From positions 62,001 to 126,000 of the forward strand of contig NZ_JABBYO010000017.1 in assembly GCF_012958305.1 (NCBI RefSeq): 64,000 nucleotides of DNA, given 5' to 3'. Under the pieces are notes generated by a model. It had not been told where the DNA came from, made no database searches, and saw nothing but the letters and a program-made list of their open reading frames with translations. This document shows positions 47,501-57,572 of the stretch, piece by piece. Made by a program: the position numbers and the translations under genes. Positions within the stretch are counted from its first letter, which is position 1. Every line of letters begins with the position of its first letter. The stretch comes from Tautonia rosea. GTDB lineage: Bacteria; Planctomycetota; Planctomycetia; Isosphaerales; Isosphaeraceae.

Positions 47501-47617
47501 GTGACGTTTCCACGCCCGAGTCGGGGAGGGTGCGCCACGCACCAAGGTCCATCGGCTCAACCGACCGTGCCGTCGCCACCACGAGTCCGCATCGATCGAG
47601 CCGGAGATCCGAGGCCG

Positions 47618-48655
47618 ATGATCATTGTCTTGAAGCCGCAACCCACCCCCGACCAGATTCAGCACGTCCTGGAGCGGATCGAAGAACTCGGATTTCAGCC
47701 CCATCTGAGCCAGGGGGTCTCTCGAACGATCATCGGCGTCATCGGTGACGAGCGGAAGCTCGAAGCCACCCCCTTGCAGGCGATCGACGGCGTGGAACAG
47801 GTCATCCCCGTCCTCAAGCCGTTCAAACTCGCCAGCCGCGAGTTCCGCCCCGAGCCAACGGTCATCGAGGTCAAGGGGGTCCGCATCGGCGGCGGCCATC
47901 TGGGAATCATCGCCGGCCCGTGTGCCATCGAGTGTGAGGAATCGCTGTTTGGCATTGCCGAGGCTGTCCGCAACGCCGGAGCCAACATCCTCCGCGGCGG
48001 CGCCTTCAAGCCCCGCACCAGCCCCTACAGCTTCCAGGGGATGGGCGAAGACGGCCTGAAGCTCCTCAAGGCTGCCGGCGAGCGCTTCAGCATGCCCACC
48101 ATCACCGAGGTCATGGACCCCCGCCAGCTCGACCTCGTCTGCGAATACGCCGACATGCTTCAGATCGGCGCCCGCAACATGCAGAACTTCGACCTGCTCA
48201 AGGAGGTCGGCCGCACCGACAAGCCGGTCATGCTCAAGCGAGGCATGAGCGCCACCGTCAAGGACCTGCTCATGTCGGCCGAGTACATCATGTCGCAAGG
48301 GAACCACAAGGTCATCCTCTGCGAGCGCGGCGTCCGCAGCTTCGAAGACTCAACCCGCAACATGATGGACCTCTCGGCCATCCCCAACGCCCAGGGGCAG
48401 AGCCACCTGCCAATCATCGCCGACCCGAGCCACGCCACCGGCCGGCCCGACCTCATCCCGGCGATGGCCCGCGCCTCGGTCGCCGCCGGAGCAGACGGCG
48501 TCCACATCGAGGTCCACACCTGCCCCGAGAAGGCTCTCTCCGACGGCCCTCAGGCCCTCTTGCCCGACCAGTTCGCCGCCCTCGTCGACGACCTCCGACG
48601 CCTGGCCGACGTCCTCGGCCGCACCGTCGACTCGTGCGAGAGCCTGACCGTCTGA
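47618..48655 (+). CDS. aroF: 3-deoxy-7-phosphoheptulonate synthase (DAHP synthase, AroF type)
   Basis: First enzyme of the shikimate pathway (phosphoenolpyruvate + erythrose 4-phosphate), 345 residues. The N-terminal ferredoxin-like regulatory domain (1-70; [32 protein letters not shown]) is the type found in Thermotoga and Bacillus-like DAHP synthases; it senses Tyr/Phe in relatives. The TIM barrel follows: [55 protein letters not shown], and [15 protein letters not shown]. Start at ATG 47618 gives the canonical MIIVLK. Confidence 0.96.
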   Translation: MIIVLKPQPTPDQIQHVLERIEELGFQPHLSQGVSRTIIGVIGDERKLEATPLQAIDGVEQVIPVLKPFKLASREFRPEPTVIEVKGVRIGGGHLGIIAGPCAIECEESLFGIAEAVRNAGANILRGGAFKPRTSPYSFQGMGEDGLKLLKAAGERFSMPTITEVMDPRQLDLVCEYADMLQIGARNMQNFDLLKEVGRTDKPVMLKRGMSATVKDLLMSAEYIMSQGNHKVILCERGVRSFEDSTRNMMDLSAIPNAQGQSHLPIIADPSHATGRPDLIPAMARASVAAGADGVHIEVHTCPEKALSDGPQALLPDQFAALVDDLRRLADVLGRTVDSCESLTV

Positions 48656-48809
48656 TCTGATGAGCCGTCCGGGTCGCTGGGGTCGTCTCGACCCCTGACT
48701 CCTCACGCCCAGGACGCTGCCGCTGGGGTCAAGATGACCTCAGCCACCTCGAACCAATTCGTCCGTAACGTCTCTCAACAACACCCCTTAACGCCCGGGA
48801 CCCCGCCTG

Positions 48810-49592
48810 ATGCGACCCTTGTTCATCGCCGGCAACTGGAAGATGAACCCCTCGACCGAGGCCGACGCCGTCGCCCTGGCTGAAGCCGTCAAGGAAGGCG
48901 TTGGCCAGGACCACGCCGTCCGAGTCGCCGTCTGCCCTCCCTCGGTCTTCCTGCACCGGATCGACGCCGCCCTGGCCAACTCCCCCATCGGCCTCGGCGG
49001 GCAGAACATGCACCCCGAACCCTCCGGGGCCTATACCGGCGAGCTCTCCGGCGCGATGCTCAACGACGTTGGTTGCACCCACGTCATCCTCGGCCACAGC
49101 GAGCGACGGCACGGCCTCGGCGAGACCGACGCCTTCATCAACCAGAAGCTCCACGCCGCCCTGAAGGTCGGCCTCATCCCGATCGTCTGCATCGGCGAGA
49201 CTCTCGACGAACGCGAAGCCGACCGCACCGAAGCCGTTGTGGCCGAGCAGCTTGACGGCTCGCTCGCCGGCCTGGAGCCCGAGCAAATGGCCGGCGTCGT
49301 CCTGGCCTATGAGCCCGTCTGGGCCATCGGCACCGGCAAGACCGCCAGCCCCGAGCAGGCCCAGGACGTCCACGCCTTCATCCGGGCCCGCCTGGCCGAT
49401 CGCTTCGGCGAAGCGATCGCCGCCCGGGTCGTCATCCAATACGGGGGGAGCGTCAAGCCCGACAACGCCGCCGACCTGCTCGCCCGATCCGACATCGACG
49501 GCGCCCTGGTCGGTGGGGCCAGCCTCAAGGCCGCCGACTTCCTCGGCATCATCGAGGCCGCCCGCACCGTCACCCAGGCCGGCAAGGCCTGA
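48810..49592 (+). CDS. tpiA: Triosephosphate isomerase
   Basis: Glycolytic enzyme interconverting dihydroxyacetone phosphate and glyceraldehyde 3-phosphate; 260 residues. Starts [12 protein letters not shown] (Lys of the active site near residue 12). [12 protein letters not shown] has the catalytic His, and [14 protein letters not shown] the catalytic Glu and flexible loop 6. [14 protein letters not shown] closes the phosphate site. It begins a co-directional run with secG, yicC, gmk, rpoZ and ftsK. Confidence 0.97.
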   Translation: MRPLFIAGNWKMNPSTEADAVALAEAVKEGVGQDHAVRVAVCPPSVFLHRIDAALANSPIGLGGQNMHPEPSGAYTGELSGAMLNDVGCTHVILGHSERRHGLGETDAFINQKLHAALKVGLIPIVCIGETLDEREADRTEAVVAEQLDGSLAGLEPEQMAGVVLAYEPVWAIGTGKTASPEQAQDVHAFIRARLADRFGEAIAARVVIQYGGSVKPDNAADLLARSDIDGALVGGASLKAADFLGIIEAARTVTQAGKA

Positions 49593-49703
49593 TCGAACCG
49601 AACCATTCCCTCAATCGCCGGGCTCGCCCCGGCCCGGCCCGACCGTTCTGCTGATTGCTCGTCGCCGATCGTCCCGATCGATCCCTTAGCGAGGTCCCCG
49701 ACT

Positions 49704-50222
49704 GTGGAAATCCTGCCTTATGTGATCAGCAGCCTGATCGCGCTGGTCGTCTGCACCTTCCTCGGCTACCTGCTGCCGCCCGTGCTGACCTACATCCTCA
49801 TCGGCCTCGTCTCGATCCTCATGATCGGCCTGGTCCTCATCCAGCGTGGTCGAGGGGGCGGGCTGGCCGGGGCCTTCGGTGGCGTCGGCGGATCGAGCGC
49901 CTTCGGCACCCGGGCGGGCGATGTCTTCACCCGAATCACCATCGTCACCGCCTCGGTCTGGATCGCCCTGAACATGGGCCTGGTCGTCAACGCCAACGTC
50001 TCCCGGACCGCCCAGCAGCGCCCCGGGAGCGAGTTCCTCCCCAAGGGAGCCGAAACCGCCACCGACAGCCTGTCAGTCCCGGATTTCGACGCGGATGCCG
50101 ACTCGGACCTTGATTCCGACCCGCTCGGCCTCGACCTCGGTACGTCGGACCTGCCCCCGACTCCCGGCTCCGGTGCCAGCGATCCGTCTCCGGCTCCCGC
50201 TCCCGCTCCTGAGTCGAACTGA
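49704..50222 (+). CDS. secG: Preprotein translocase subunit SecG
   Basis: Small Sec translocon subunit, two membrane helices (about residues 5-45 as VISSLIALVVCTFLGYLLPPVLTYILIGLVSILMIGLVLI, and 75-95), joined by the diagnostic loop QRGRGGGLAGAFGGVGGSSAFGTRAGDV. GTG start. At 172 residues it is longer than the roughly 75-110 of many SecG proteins because of an acidic, Asp/Ser/Pro-rich tail (about 125-172) that ends in repeated Pro-Ala; such tails occur in planctomycete SecG. Follows tpiA, as in many bacteria. Confidence 0.92.
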   Translation: MEILPYVISSLIALVVCTFLGYLLPPVLTYILIGLVSILMIGLVLIQRGRGGGLAGAFGGVGGSSAFGTRAGDVFTRITIVTASVWIALNMGLVVNANVSRTAQQRPGSEFLPKGAETATDSLSVPDFDADADSDLDSDPLGLDLGTSDLPPTPGSGASDPSPAPAPAPESN

Positions 50223-50378
50223 CGTGACAGACGTCGCGATCCCCGCTGCACCTTCGGCCCGTCGGTTCCTCGGCAACGGACGGGCCTTGGTTGGATCCCG
50301 GCTCGTGGCTTCGGCAATGCGTTCCGGTTTCGTCCTGGTTGGTTTCGTCTGGTTCCTCTTGATCCTGGAGGGCTCGCC

Positions 50379-51263
50379 GTGCTCCTGAGCATGACCGGAT
50401 TCGGCGAAGCCCGTCGGCAAGACGAGGCCCGGACCATCAGTGTCGAGGTCCGCAGCGTCAACGGGCGGCACCTGAAGCTCTCGACCCGGATCAGCGAGCC
50501 CTTCTCGGCCCTGGAGCCGGACATCGAGCGGCTCGTCCGCCACCGCCTGAAACGCGGGACGGTCCAGCTCAACCTCCGGGTCGAGTCGCTCCGCCGCCCC
50601 GAGGACTACCGCCTGAACCTCGCCGCCCTGGAAGGCTATCGCGCCCAGTTGCTCGCCTTCCTCGGAGGCGGCCCGACGCCCCCCGACTTCTTCTCGGCCC
50701 TGCTTGCGCTGCCTGGCGTCGTCGATTCGGCCCGTCCGGCGGCCCTCGACGACCCGAGGGAGCACTGGCCGACCCTCGAACCGATCGTCGCCGAGGCCCT
50801 TGATCAGCTCCACCGCAGCCGGCTCGACGAAGGCCAGTCGATGGAGCAGGAACTCCGCTCGCTGGCCCTCGACATCACCGGCCACCTTGACCGCATCGCC
50901 TCCCGAGTCCCCGAGGTCGTTTCCTCTTACCGAGACCGCCTGACCGATCGGGTCAACGCCTTGATCCAGGACCGCGGCCTGACGATCGAGCCCGAGCACC
51001 TGATCCGAGAGGTCGCCATCTTCGCCGAACGCTCCGACATCGCCGAGGAAATCACCCGGCTTCGTGCCCACCTCGACCAGTTCGATGCCGTCCTCTCCTC
51101 CGACGATGCCCCCGGCCGCAAGCTCGAATTCGTCGTCCAGGAAATGGGCCGCGAAACCAACACCATCGGCTCGAAGGCCAACGACGTCGAAATCAGCCGA
51201 TCGGTCGTCGAGATCAAAGGCTCCCTCGAAAAGATCCGCGAACTGATCCAGAACGTCGAATGA
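50379..51263 (+). CDS. yicC: YicC/YloC family endoribonuclease
   Basis: YicC-type RNase of 294 residues; the founding E. coli protein helps degrade small RNAs, and the family acts as an endoribonuclease. GTG start gives the canonical LLSMTGFGEARR. N-terminal half ends VQLNLRVESL, and the DUF1732-type C-terminus carries REVAIFAERSDIAEEITRL, HLDQF and the conserved ending KLEFVVQEMGRETNTIGSKAND, VEIKGSLEKIREL. It usually precedes gmk, as here. Confidence 0.93.
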   Translation: MLLSMTGFGEARRQDEARTISVEVRSVNGRHLKLSTRISEPFSALEPDIERLVRHRLKRGTVQLNLRVESLRRPEDYRLNLAALEGYRAQLLAFLGGGPTPPDFFSALLALPGVVDSARPAALDDPREHWPTLEPIVAEALDQLHRSRLDEGQSMEQELRSLALDITGHLDRIASRVPEVVSSYRDRLTDRVNALIQDRGLTIEPEHLIREVAIFAERSDIAEEITRLRAHLDQFDAVLSSDDAPGRKLEFVVQEMGRETNTIGSKANDVEISRSVVEIKGSLEKIRELIQNVE

Positions 51264-51406
51264 GTCCGACCCCCTCCCTCGAAGGATTCCTCCTCGGCAC
51301 CCGATTCACCCCCGACCACACGGCACCGTCGCTCGGTTCCAGACCCGACCCGCTTGCAATCCTCCGGATTCTTCTGGCTGCCCGCTGCCTACTGCCTACT
51401 GCCCTC

Positions 51407-52009
51407 ATGACTTACGACTGGACCCACCTTCCTGGCCGCTTGCTCGTCGTCTCCGGACCCTCCGGATGCGGCAAGAGTACGATCCTGCGCAGGGTCCTGC
51501 AGCGGCCCGGCGTCGGGGCCCGTCTGTCGGTTTCCTCGACGAGCCGACCGCCCCGGCCCGGCGAGGTAGAGGGGAGCGACTACCACTTCGTCTCCCGAGG
51601 CGACTTCGAGGCCGCCCGAGACCGAGGGGAGTTCCTCGAATGGGCCGAAGTCCACGGCAACCTCTACGGCACGCCGATCAAGCCGGTCATCGCCTCGCTC
51701 GAAGCCGGCCACTGCGTCATCCTCGAAATCGACGTCCAGGGGGCCATGCAAGTCCTCCGCGCCGTGCCGTCGGCCGAGACGATCTTCATCACCGTCCCGA
51801 GCCTCGCCATCCTCGAAGCCCGCCTCCGGGGTCGTGGCACCGAACACGAGGCTGTCGTCCGCCGTCGGCTCGACAACGCCCGACGTGAACTCGAATCTCA
51901 ACACCTGTACACCCATACCATCGTCAACGACGACCTCGACCGCGCGGTGGCCGATCTGGACACCTTGCTGGCCGAGTCGGGTTGCGGAGGAGACGCCCGC
52001 GATGCATGA
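51407..52009 (+). CDS. gmk: Guanylate kinase
   Basis: Phosphorylates GMP to GDP, 200 residues. P-loop [11 protein letters not shown] (residues 17-25) and the GMP-binding [23 protein letters not shown] match the family; [17 protein letters not shown] is the guanylate-binding loop, and [10 protein letters not shown] the Walker B region. ATG 51407 starts at [13 protein letters not shown]; the longer frame from 51260 overlaps yicC and is not protein-like. The 3' end overlaps rpoZ by 8 bases. Confidence 0.95.
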   Translation: MTYDWTHLPGRLLVVSGPSGCGKSTILRRVLQRPGVGARLSVSSTSRPPRPGEVEGSDYHFVSRGDFEAARDRGEFLEWAEVHGNLYGTPIKPVIASLEAGHCVILEIDVQGAMQVLRAVPSAETIFITVPSLAILEARLRGRGTEHEAVVRRRLDNARRELESQHLYTHTIVNDDLDRAVADLDTLLAESGCGGDARDA

Positions 52010-52277
52010 GGAACTGAAGGAAGAAGAGATCGTCAACCGCGTCGGCGGTCGATTCAAGCTCTCCACCTTGATCCAGAAGCGCATGATCGCCCTGAACCAG
52101 GGGGCCCGCCCCCTGGTGGACATGCGCACCTCTGACAAGATGGCTATCGTGATCCAGGAGATCATGCAGGACAAGATTTTCCTGGACCTTGCCGGCAATG
52201 TCCGCATGCGGGATGAGGCCGAGGACATTGGCGGGCCGCTCGGCGAGACGGTCGACCTTACCCAGCCGGAAGACTGA
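52002..52277 (+). CDS. rpoZ: DNA-directed RNA polymerase omega subunit
   Basis: Omega subunit, 91 residues, stabilises the RNA polymerase beta' subunit. [35 protein letters not shown] is the omega signature, and [14 protein letters not shown] follows. ATG 52002 lies inside the last codons of gmk (8-base overlap) with GAGGAG upstream. The gmk-rpoZ order is conserved in many bacteria. The longer upstream frame is an artefact of reading gmk out of frame. Confidence 0.9.
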   Translation: MHEELKEEEIVNRVGGRFKLSTLIQKRMIALNQGARPLVDMRTSDKMAIVIQEIMQDKIFLDLAGNVRMRDEAEDIGGPLGETVDLTQPED

Positions 52278-52446
52278 GCGCCGATTGCCCCGGATCGGGC
52301 CGATGAGGAGCAAAGCTCGCCGCCCGGATCTGCCGATGATCGCCTAACGGATCGATCGGACCCGGGTTCGCACCAGGGGTCGCGAACAGGCCGACCCCGG
52401 AGGGTCGCGCCTGGCGGCCTTCGACGGTGGTTCCGGGCCTCGTCGG

Positions 52447-54741
52447 ATGGCCCGGGGGGCGTTCATGCTCGATCGTCAGCGACTTTGGCGCAACGGACGG
52501 GGCCTCGCCCTGCTCGTGGGCGGCCTGTTCCTGGCATTGAGCCTGCTCGGGTACGACCCGGCCGACGCCCCCGGTGCGGCCGTCTATCCGCCCAACCGAG
52601 GGGATGCCCTGTCTAACCCCTGCGGACCGGTTGGCGCGGTGCTTGCTCATCTTCTGTACACCGGGTTCGGCTATGGAGCCCTCCTGGTGCTGCCAGCCTG
52701 GTTGATCGTGGCCGTCCGGGTCCTGATGTCCCGGCCGATCACCGACCCTCCCGCCCGTTTGCTCGGACTGGGCCTGCTGATCAGCGTGACCTCGGCCGCC
52801 TTGCAGCAGCTTCGCCCCGACCTGCCCGGCGCGGCTCCGGTCGGTTCGGGAGGCTACCTCGGTGTCCTGATTGGCGAGGGACTCCGCGGCCAGGTCGGGC
52901 CGATCGGTTTGTCCCTGGTGCTGACTTCGGCGGCAGTCGTGGGGCTGGCGCTCTGCCACGACCTGATCTTCCTCCTCCCCCGACGCCGGTCGGGCCTGCT
53001 TGGTGCGGCGGGAGAGCCGATGCCTGCTCATCCAGGGGCCTCGGTCCCGGCAGTCGCCCGGCCGAGAGGGGCCGACCTGCCCTCCCCGGTCTCCCCCTAC
53101 GCGGGGGGACCGCCCGCCGGGGTCCCGGCCCCGACCCGGCCAACTCCGGCCGCCGCTGGGCCGCCACCAACGCCGGGGGTGCCCGCCGTGCGTCCGCCGT
53201 CGTCGCCGCAGCGGTCGGCCTCGGGCTATCAAGGGCCGCCGATGGATATGCTCGAGCCCTCCTCGGCCATCCCGGTGCAGGAGCGCGAGGCCTCCATCCA
53301 GGCCCGCGCGTTGATGCTGGAGAAGACCCTGCTGGAGCACGGCTGCCAGGTCCGCGTCGTTCAGATCGACACCGGCCCGGTGATTACCCAGTTCGAGATC
53401 GAGCTGGAGGCCGGCCTGCGCGTTTCGAAGATCGTCGGCCTGGCCAACGACCTGGCGATTGCCCTGGCCGTGCCGAGCGTCCGGATCGTCGCGCCGATCC
53501 CGGGCAAGACGACCGTCGGCATCGAGGTTCCCAACGAGCGGCGGTCGATGGTCCGGCTCCGCGAGGTGATTGAGGGGGTCGCGGCCGGCGACAGCCTGAA
53601 GCGGGCGTTCATCCCCCTGTTCCTGGGCAAGGACGTGAAGGGCTCTCCCCTGGCGTTCGACCTGGCCGAGATGCCCCACCTGCTCATCGCCGGCCGAACC
53701 GGCACGGGGAAGTCGGTCTGCCTGAACGCGATGATCACCTCGATCCTTATGACCCGTCGGCCCGACGAGTGCAAGCTCATCCTCATCGACCCGAAGATGG
53801 TCGAGCTCTCGCAATATAAGCAAGTTCCCCACCTGATGCACCCGGTCGTCACCGACATGAAGAAGGCCGAGTCCCTTCTCGCCTGGGCCTGCGAGAAGAT
53901 GGACGAGCGGTACACGTACCTCGCGCGCGCCGGGGTGCGCAGCCTGCACTCGTACAACCAGCTCGGCCCCGACGAGATCTACGCCCGGCTCCAGCCCGAG
54001 GACGAGGAGGAAGCCCAGCGTATCCCGACCTTCATGCCGCACATCGTCATCGTGGTGGATGAAATGAGCGACATGATGATGACCGCGGCCAAGGAGGTCG
54101 AGGCCCACATCGTCCGCCTCGCCCAGAAGGCCCGAGCGGTGGGCATGCACCTGATCGTCGCCACCCAGAAGCCAACCGTGGACGTCATCACCGGCCTGAT
54201 CAAGGGGAACCTGCCCGCTCGAATCGCCTTCCAGGTCTCCAGCCGGGGGGATAGCCGCGTCGTCCTCGACGAGATGGGGGCGGACAAGCTGCTGGGCAAC
54301 GGCGACATGCTGTTCCTCATCCCCGGCACCTCGCACCTGGTCCGGGCGCAGGGGACGTATGTCTCGGACCTGGAAGTGGAACGCATCTGCAACTATTTGA
54401 GCCAGTATCCACAAGAGTTCAGCAAGGAGTTGATGCAGCTTCGCGTCGGCGGCGGGGTCGGCGGCAAGGACGGCGCGGCCTTGAAGGACCGCGACGAGCT
54501 GTACGAGACCGCCATCGAGGTGATCATCCGCGAGCAGCGCGGCAGTTGCTCCCTCTTGCAGCGAGCCCTCGGCATCGGCTACGGCCGCGCCGCCCGCCTC
54601 ATCGACTTCATGGCCGAGGACGGCATCGTCGGCGAGTACAAATCCGGCTCCGCCCGCGAAGTCCTCTACTCCTGGGAGGAATGGGAAGCCCTCAAGGCCG
54701 GCGACGATCCCCCCGAGGGCCTCGGCGAGGCCGCGGCCTGA
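52447..54741 (+). CDS. ftsK: DNA translocase FtsK/SpoIIIE family
   Basis: Membrane-anchored DNA pump for chromosome segregation at division, 764 residues. N-terminal membrane domain with about four helices (residues 15-175), a Pro/Ala-rich linker (about 185-275), then motor: LLIAGRTGTGKSV (Walker A, near residue 415), DPKMVELSQYKQVPHLMHPVVTDMKKA, IVIVVDEMSDMMM (Walker B) and ATQKPTVDVITGLIKGNLPARIAFQVSS. The C-terminal gamma winged helix reads SCSLLQRALGIGYGRAARLIDFMAEDGIVG, which recognises polar sequences in relatives. The linker is short compared with E. coli. ATG 52465 is an alternative start. Confidence 0.95.
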   Translation: MARGAFMLDRQRLWRNGRGLALLVGGLFLALSLLGYDPADAPGAAVYPPNRGDALSNPCGPVGAVLAHLLYTGFGYGALLVLPAWLIVAVRVLMSRPITDPPARLLGLGLLISVTSAALQQLRPDLPGAAPVGSGGYLGVLIGEGLRGQVGPIGLSLVLTSAAVVGLALCHDLIFLLPRRRSGLLGAAGEPMPAHPGASVPAVARPRGADLPSPVSPYAGGPPAGVPAPTRPTPAAAGPPPTPGVPAVRPPSSPQRSASGYQGPPMDMLEPSSAIPVQEREASIQARALMLEKTLLEHGCQVRVVQIDTGPVITQFEIELEAGLRVSKIVGLANDLAIALAVPSVRIVAPIPGKTTVGIEVPNERRSMVRLREVIEGVAAGDSLKRAFIPLFLGKDVKGSPLAFDLAEMPHLLIAGRTGTGKSVCLNAMITSILMTRRPDECKLILIDPKMVELSQYKQVPHLMHPVVTDMKKAESLLAWACEKMDERYTYLARAGVRSLHSYNQLGPDEIYARLQPEDEEEAQRIPTFMPHIVIVVDEMSDMMMTAAKEVEAHIVRLAQKARAVGMHLIVATQKPTVDVITGLIKGNLPARIAFQVSSRGDSRVVLDEMGADKLLGNGDMLFLIPGTSHLVRAQGTYVSDLEVERICNYLSQYPQEFSKELMQLRVGGGVGGKDGAALKDRDELYETAIEVIIREQRGSCSLLQRALGIGYGRAARLIDFMAEDGIVGEYKSGSAREVLYSWEEWEALKAGDDPPEGLGEAAA

Positions 54742-54834
54742 GCAAGGGCGACGCCCCATCACCCGCCGTTGACCCGAATCGAGCCCCCTGGGAAGATGGA
54801 ACTCCAAGGAGCCGGGTGTTCCCAGGAGGCCGAG

Positions 54835-55545
54835 ATGCCGCTACACGACTGGAAACGCGAAGACGGTTGGGGTGCGTTGCATCAGTTCTGGATCACGGAA
54901 CTGGCCCGATCGCTGAAGCGACGACTCCCGGCCGGCTACCGAGCCTTCCTTGGCACGGCGCCGAGGCTGGCAATCGGTGATTCCGTTCGACGGCCCGACA
55001 TTGGTGTCAAGCTCCACCCCGACCTCCGCCCCCCGGGCCATGAACCGCCAACCGGCGGGGGTGGGACATTACTGGAGATGGAACCTGACTTCGAAGTTGC
55101 TGTCGAACGACTCGACTATGACATCGTACTCTTCATCGAGCAGGCCGGTTGGCTCGTCGCGGCGGTCGAGATCATCTCGCCCCGAAACAAGGATCGCAAC
55201 GATTCGAAAGACAATTATCTGAACCGCTATCTTGGCTATCTCCTTGACGGGGTGCATCTCCTCCTCATTGATCTGTTACCCAAGCCCTATGATTTTTCGT
55301 TCGCAGATGAGATTGCTCGGGAATTCGGCCTGGATCAACCGAAAACCCCGAGTCCATACGCTGTCTCGTACCGAGTCGGCGAGTCAGCCGCGACGGGCGG
55401 GCGACTCCTCGCCGTCTGGCGACGCCCGATGACCGTCGGCCAACCCTTGCCGACGATCCCCTTACCGCTGACGGTTCATGAAGCCGTCGCCGTCGACCTG
55501 GAGGCGACCTACGCCGCGGCGGCATCGGATGCCTACCTCGACTGA
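54835..55545 (+). CDS. DUF4058-like protein (MPLHDW subtype)
   Basis: Protein of 236 residues. ATG 54835 has GGAGG upstream and gives MPLHDWKREDGWGALHQFW, a common opening in planctomycetes. The nuclease-like core is DYDIVLFIEQAGWLVAAVEIISPRNKDRNDSKDN, which resembles the AIELVSPANK-type motif of DUF4058/Uma2-like folds. LDGVHLLLIDLLP follows, and the end is Ala-rich. A second DUF4058 gene, broken by a frameshift, is at 43797-44592. Function unknown; a restriction-endonuclease-like fold is suggested by the motif only. Confidence 0.8.
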   Translation: MPLHDWKREDGWGALHQFWITELARSLKRRLPAGYRAFLGTAPRLAIGDSVRRPDIGVKLHPDLRPPGHEPPTGGGGTLLEMEPDFEVAVERLDYDIVLFIEQAGWLVAAVEIISPRNKDRNDSKDNYLNRYLGYLLDGVHLLLIDLLPKPYDFSFADEIAREFGLDQPKTPSPYAVSYRVGESAATGGRLLAVWRRPMTVGQPLPTIPLPLTVHEAVAVDLEATYAAAASDAYLD

Positions 55546-55685
55546 GCGACGGTTTGTCTCTCCTGACACGGAACGGCAGCCGCAAGTACGCTTCGTCTGA
55601 TTGAATCAGGGCGAAAATGCCGATCTGAGGAATGTGTGCGAGAAGATGACGGTTTCGCGAGCACGGCGGCAAGGAGCGCGAGGCG

Positions 55686-57572
55686 ATGGTGGCTCGCGGA
55701 GGATGGAATCGAGCAAGGGTCCTGATTCATCTGAGCCTGCTCTGCGTGCTCGGGTTGGTCGCCTGCCAATCTCCGAAGATCCGGGAACGCCCGTTTTCGA
55801 ATCATCCGGCGATCCGATCGGCGGAAGCGGGGCATGGTTCGTTGGGGGAGGGGTTTGGGCCGAGTGACGAAGCCTCCTATCATCGGCTCGTCGCTGAGGT
55901 GGAGCGACCGGGAGGGGCCTCGGCAAGCCGGTTGCTTGCGCTCGCGGATTTTGCAGACCGGCAGGGGCGTCGGCAGATTGGGAGTGAACCGGTCGCGGCG
56001 CTCTCGTGGTTCCGAGACGCAGCAGTCTACTCGTCCTTCGCGCTGGCAAACGCCGATGAACCGCTGCTCCAGGCGCGTGCCGTCGATCGCCATAACCGCG
56101 CGGTCGAGGAGTTGCTCCGGTGTTCGGGAACCGGCCCCCGGAACGTTGATCCCGCGTGGCGCGACCGACTTGATGCGGAAGGCATTCGTGTTGTCACCAC
56201 CCAGCCGAACCGAGCCGGCTTGCCGGTCGACGAACTCTGGATCACCGGGGATTTCCGGGTCCGGAACCTGGAGCACTTCGGCCAGGATGGACTCGGTGTG
56301 CCGCTGGTGGCCGCCAGTGTGCTGAGCAATCGAGACGGGGAGACCGATCGCTTCCTCCCCGGCCAGCTCAAGCTGCCTGCGACAGCGGTCGTTCAGCCGA
56401 CAGGGCCGCTCGATCACGGTGCGTGGCGGCAGCAGCCGGTCTTGCTCTCGCTTCACAATCCGATCCGAGAATCGGAGATCGTTGTTGGGAACAGCGTGGG
56501 CACGATCGCGCTTGCGAGCGACCTGACGACCCCGATCGCCTATCAGTTCCTGAAAGCCCCCGGGCAGGAAATCGGCTACGGCGGGCTGCTCCGGCCCGAT
56601 CGGCTCTCGACGCTCCCGGGCATCTTCATGCAAGGGCCTTACGAGCCCGGGAAAATCCCCGTCCTGTTCGTTCATGGGTTGTCGTCAAGTCCGGTTATGT
56701 GGCTGGAGACGGCCAACGCGCTTCAGGGAGTCCCCGAGATCCGGGACCGCTACCAATTCTGGTATGCCTATTACCCGACCGGAGCAGCCCTGGCGTTTTC
56801 GGCCGTGCGAATCCGCTCGGAACTGGCCGCGATTCGTGAGGCGATCGACCCGGATCGCATTGACCCTGCACTCGATCAGATGGTTGTCGTGGGGCATAGC
56901 CTGGGAGGTGTCCTGTGCCGGCAAATGCTCCAGTCAAGCGGCCGGAGACTTGAACAGGGACTGTTCACGCGACCATTCGACGATGTCATGATGTCTTTTC
57001 AGACCCGGCAACGGCTGGAGCAACTACTCTACTTCGAGCCGGTTCCGTCGATTCGGCGCGCGGTGTTCATCATGGCACCGCACCGGGGGAGCAATGTTGC
57101 GAGTGGATTGATCGGACGGGTCACGACTGCTCTGGTGCAACGAACGCGAGAAATCGAGTTGTATCGAGATGAGATCATTGGCTTGAATGGTCCGGAGGTC
57201 TTCAGCCCGGTGTTCCAGAGGCGTCCGCCCAGCAGTATCGATAATCTGGAACCTGAGAGTCCGATCTTAAAAGTTCTTGCAGAACTGCCGATGGATCCCA
57301 GTGTGCCGTATCATTCGGTGATCGGGAACCTTTTTCCGGAGGCCCCCCCGGCTCGGTGGTCGGATGGAGTTGTTCCCGTAGCGAGTGCCCAGCTCGATGG
57401 CGCCGTGTCGGAACTGGTGGTCCGTAAGAGCCACTTCGGCGCGAATTCTCCCGAGGTGGTCGCGGAAGTTCGACGCATTCTCCACCTTCATCTCAACGAT
57501 CAGGTGTCTCCGACCGCGCAGAATGGCACAGTTGCTCGACATACCGATCCAGCTCGGCCAGTTCGTCGGTGA
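55686..57572 (+). CDS. Exported lipase-like alpha/beta hydrolase lipoprotein
   Basis: Lipoprotein of 628 residues with signal VLIHLSLLCVLGLVAC (Cys at about 27). Catalytic domain (about 315-560): VLFVHGLSSSPVMWLETANALQ (oxyanion region, near 325), then VVVGHSLGGVLCRQML with the Ser near 403, and PHRGSNVASGLIG; likely a lipase or esterase of the class with the Asp/His in the C-terminal third. The N-terminal 300 residues are unrecognised, with YQFLKAPGQEIGYGGLLRPDR. It ends LVRKSHFGANSPEVVAEVRRILH, where the His is likely catalytic. The last 80 bases overlap convergent nadE. Confidence 0.85.
   Translation: MVARGGWNRARVLIHLSLLCVLGLVACQSPKIRERPFSNHPAIRSAEAGHGSLGEGFGPSDEASYHRLVAEVERPGGASASRLLALADFADRQGRRQIGSEPVAALSWFRDAAVYSSFALANADEPLLQARAVDRHNRAVEELLRCSGTGPRNVDPAWRDRLDAEGIRVVTTQPNRAGLPVDELWITGDFRVRNLEHFGQDGLGVPLVAASVLSNRDGETDRFLPGQLKLPATAVVQPTGPLDHGAWRQQPVLLSLHNPIRESEIVVGNSVGTIALASDLTTPIAYQFLKAPGQEIGYGGLLRPDRLSTLPGIFMQGPYEPGKIPVLFVHGLSSSPVMWLETANALQGVPEIRDRYQFWYAYYPTGAALAFSAVRIRSELAAIREAIDPDRIDPALDQMVVVGHSLGGVLCRQMLQSSGRRLEQGLFTRPFDDVMMSFQTRQRLEQLLYFEPVPSIRRAVFIMAPHRGSNVASGLIGRVTTALVQRTREIELYRDEIIGLNGPEVFSPVFQRRPPSSIDNLEPESPILKVLAELPMDPSVPYHSVIGNLFPEAPPARWSDGVVPVASAQLDGAVSELVVRKSHFGANSPEVVAEVRRILHLHLNDQVSPTAQNGTVARHTDPARPVRR

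Larger units (their letters stand above)
46733..47617. other. Gene-free region, 885 bp, with an internal direct repeat
   Basis: No frame here looks like a protein. The plus strand is pyrimidine- and C-rich (many CCTCC and CCCTC runs). A 39-bp direct repeat occurs at 47066-47104 and 47291-47329. A candidate promoter for the DAHP synthase lies at 47472-47500. It could be a decayed gene or a long regulatory leader. Confidence 0.5.

Noticed and set aside
47018-48307. Long minus-strand open frame of 429 codons
   Set aside because: It is the reverse of the DAHP synthase gene plus the repeat-rich spacer; composition is a high-GC shadow with no domain.
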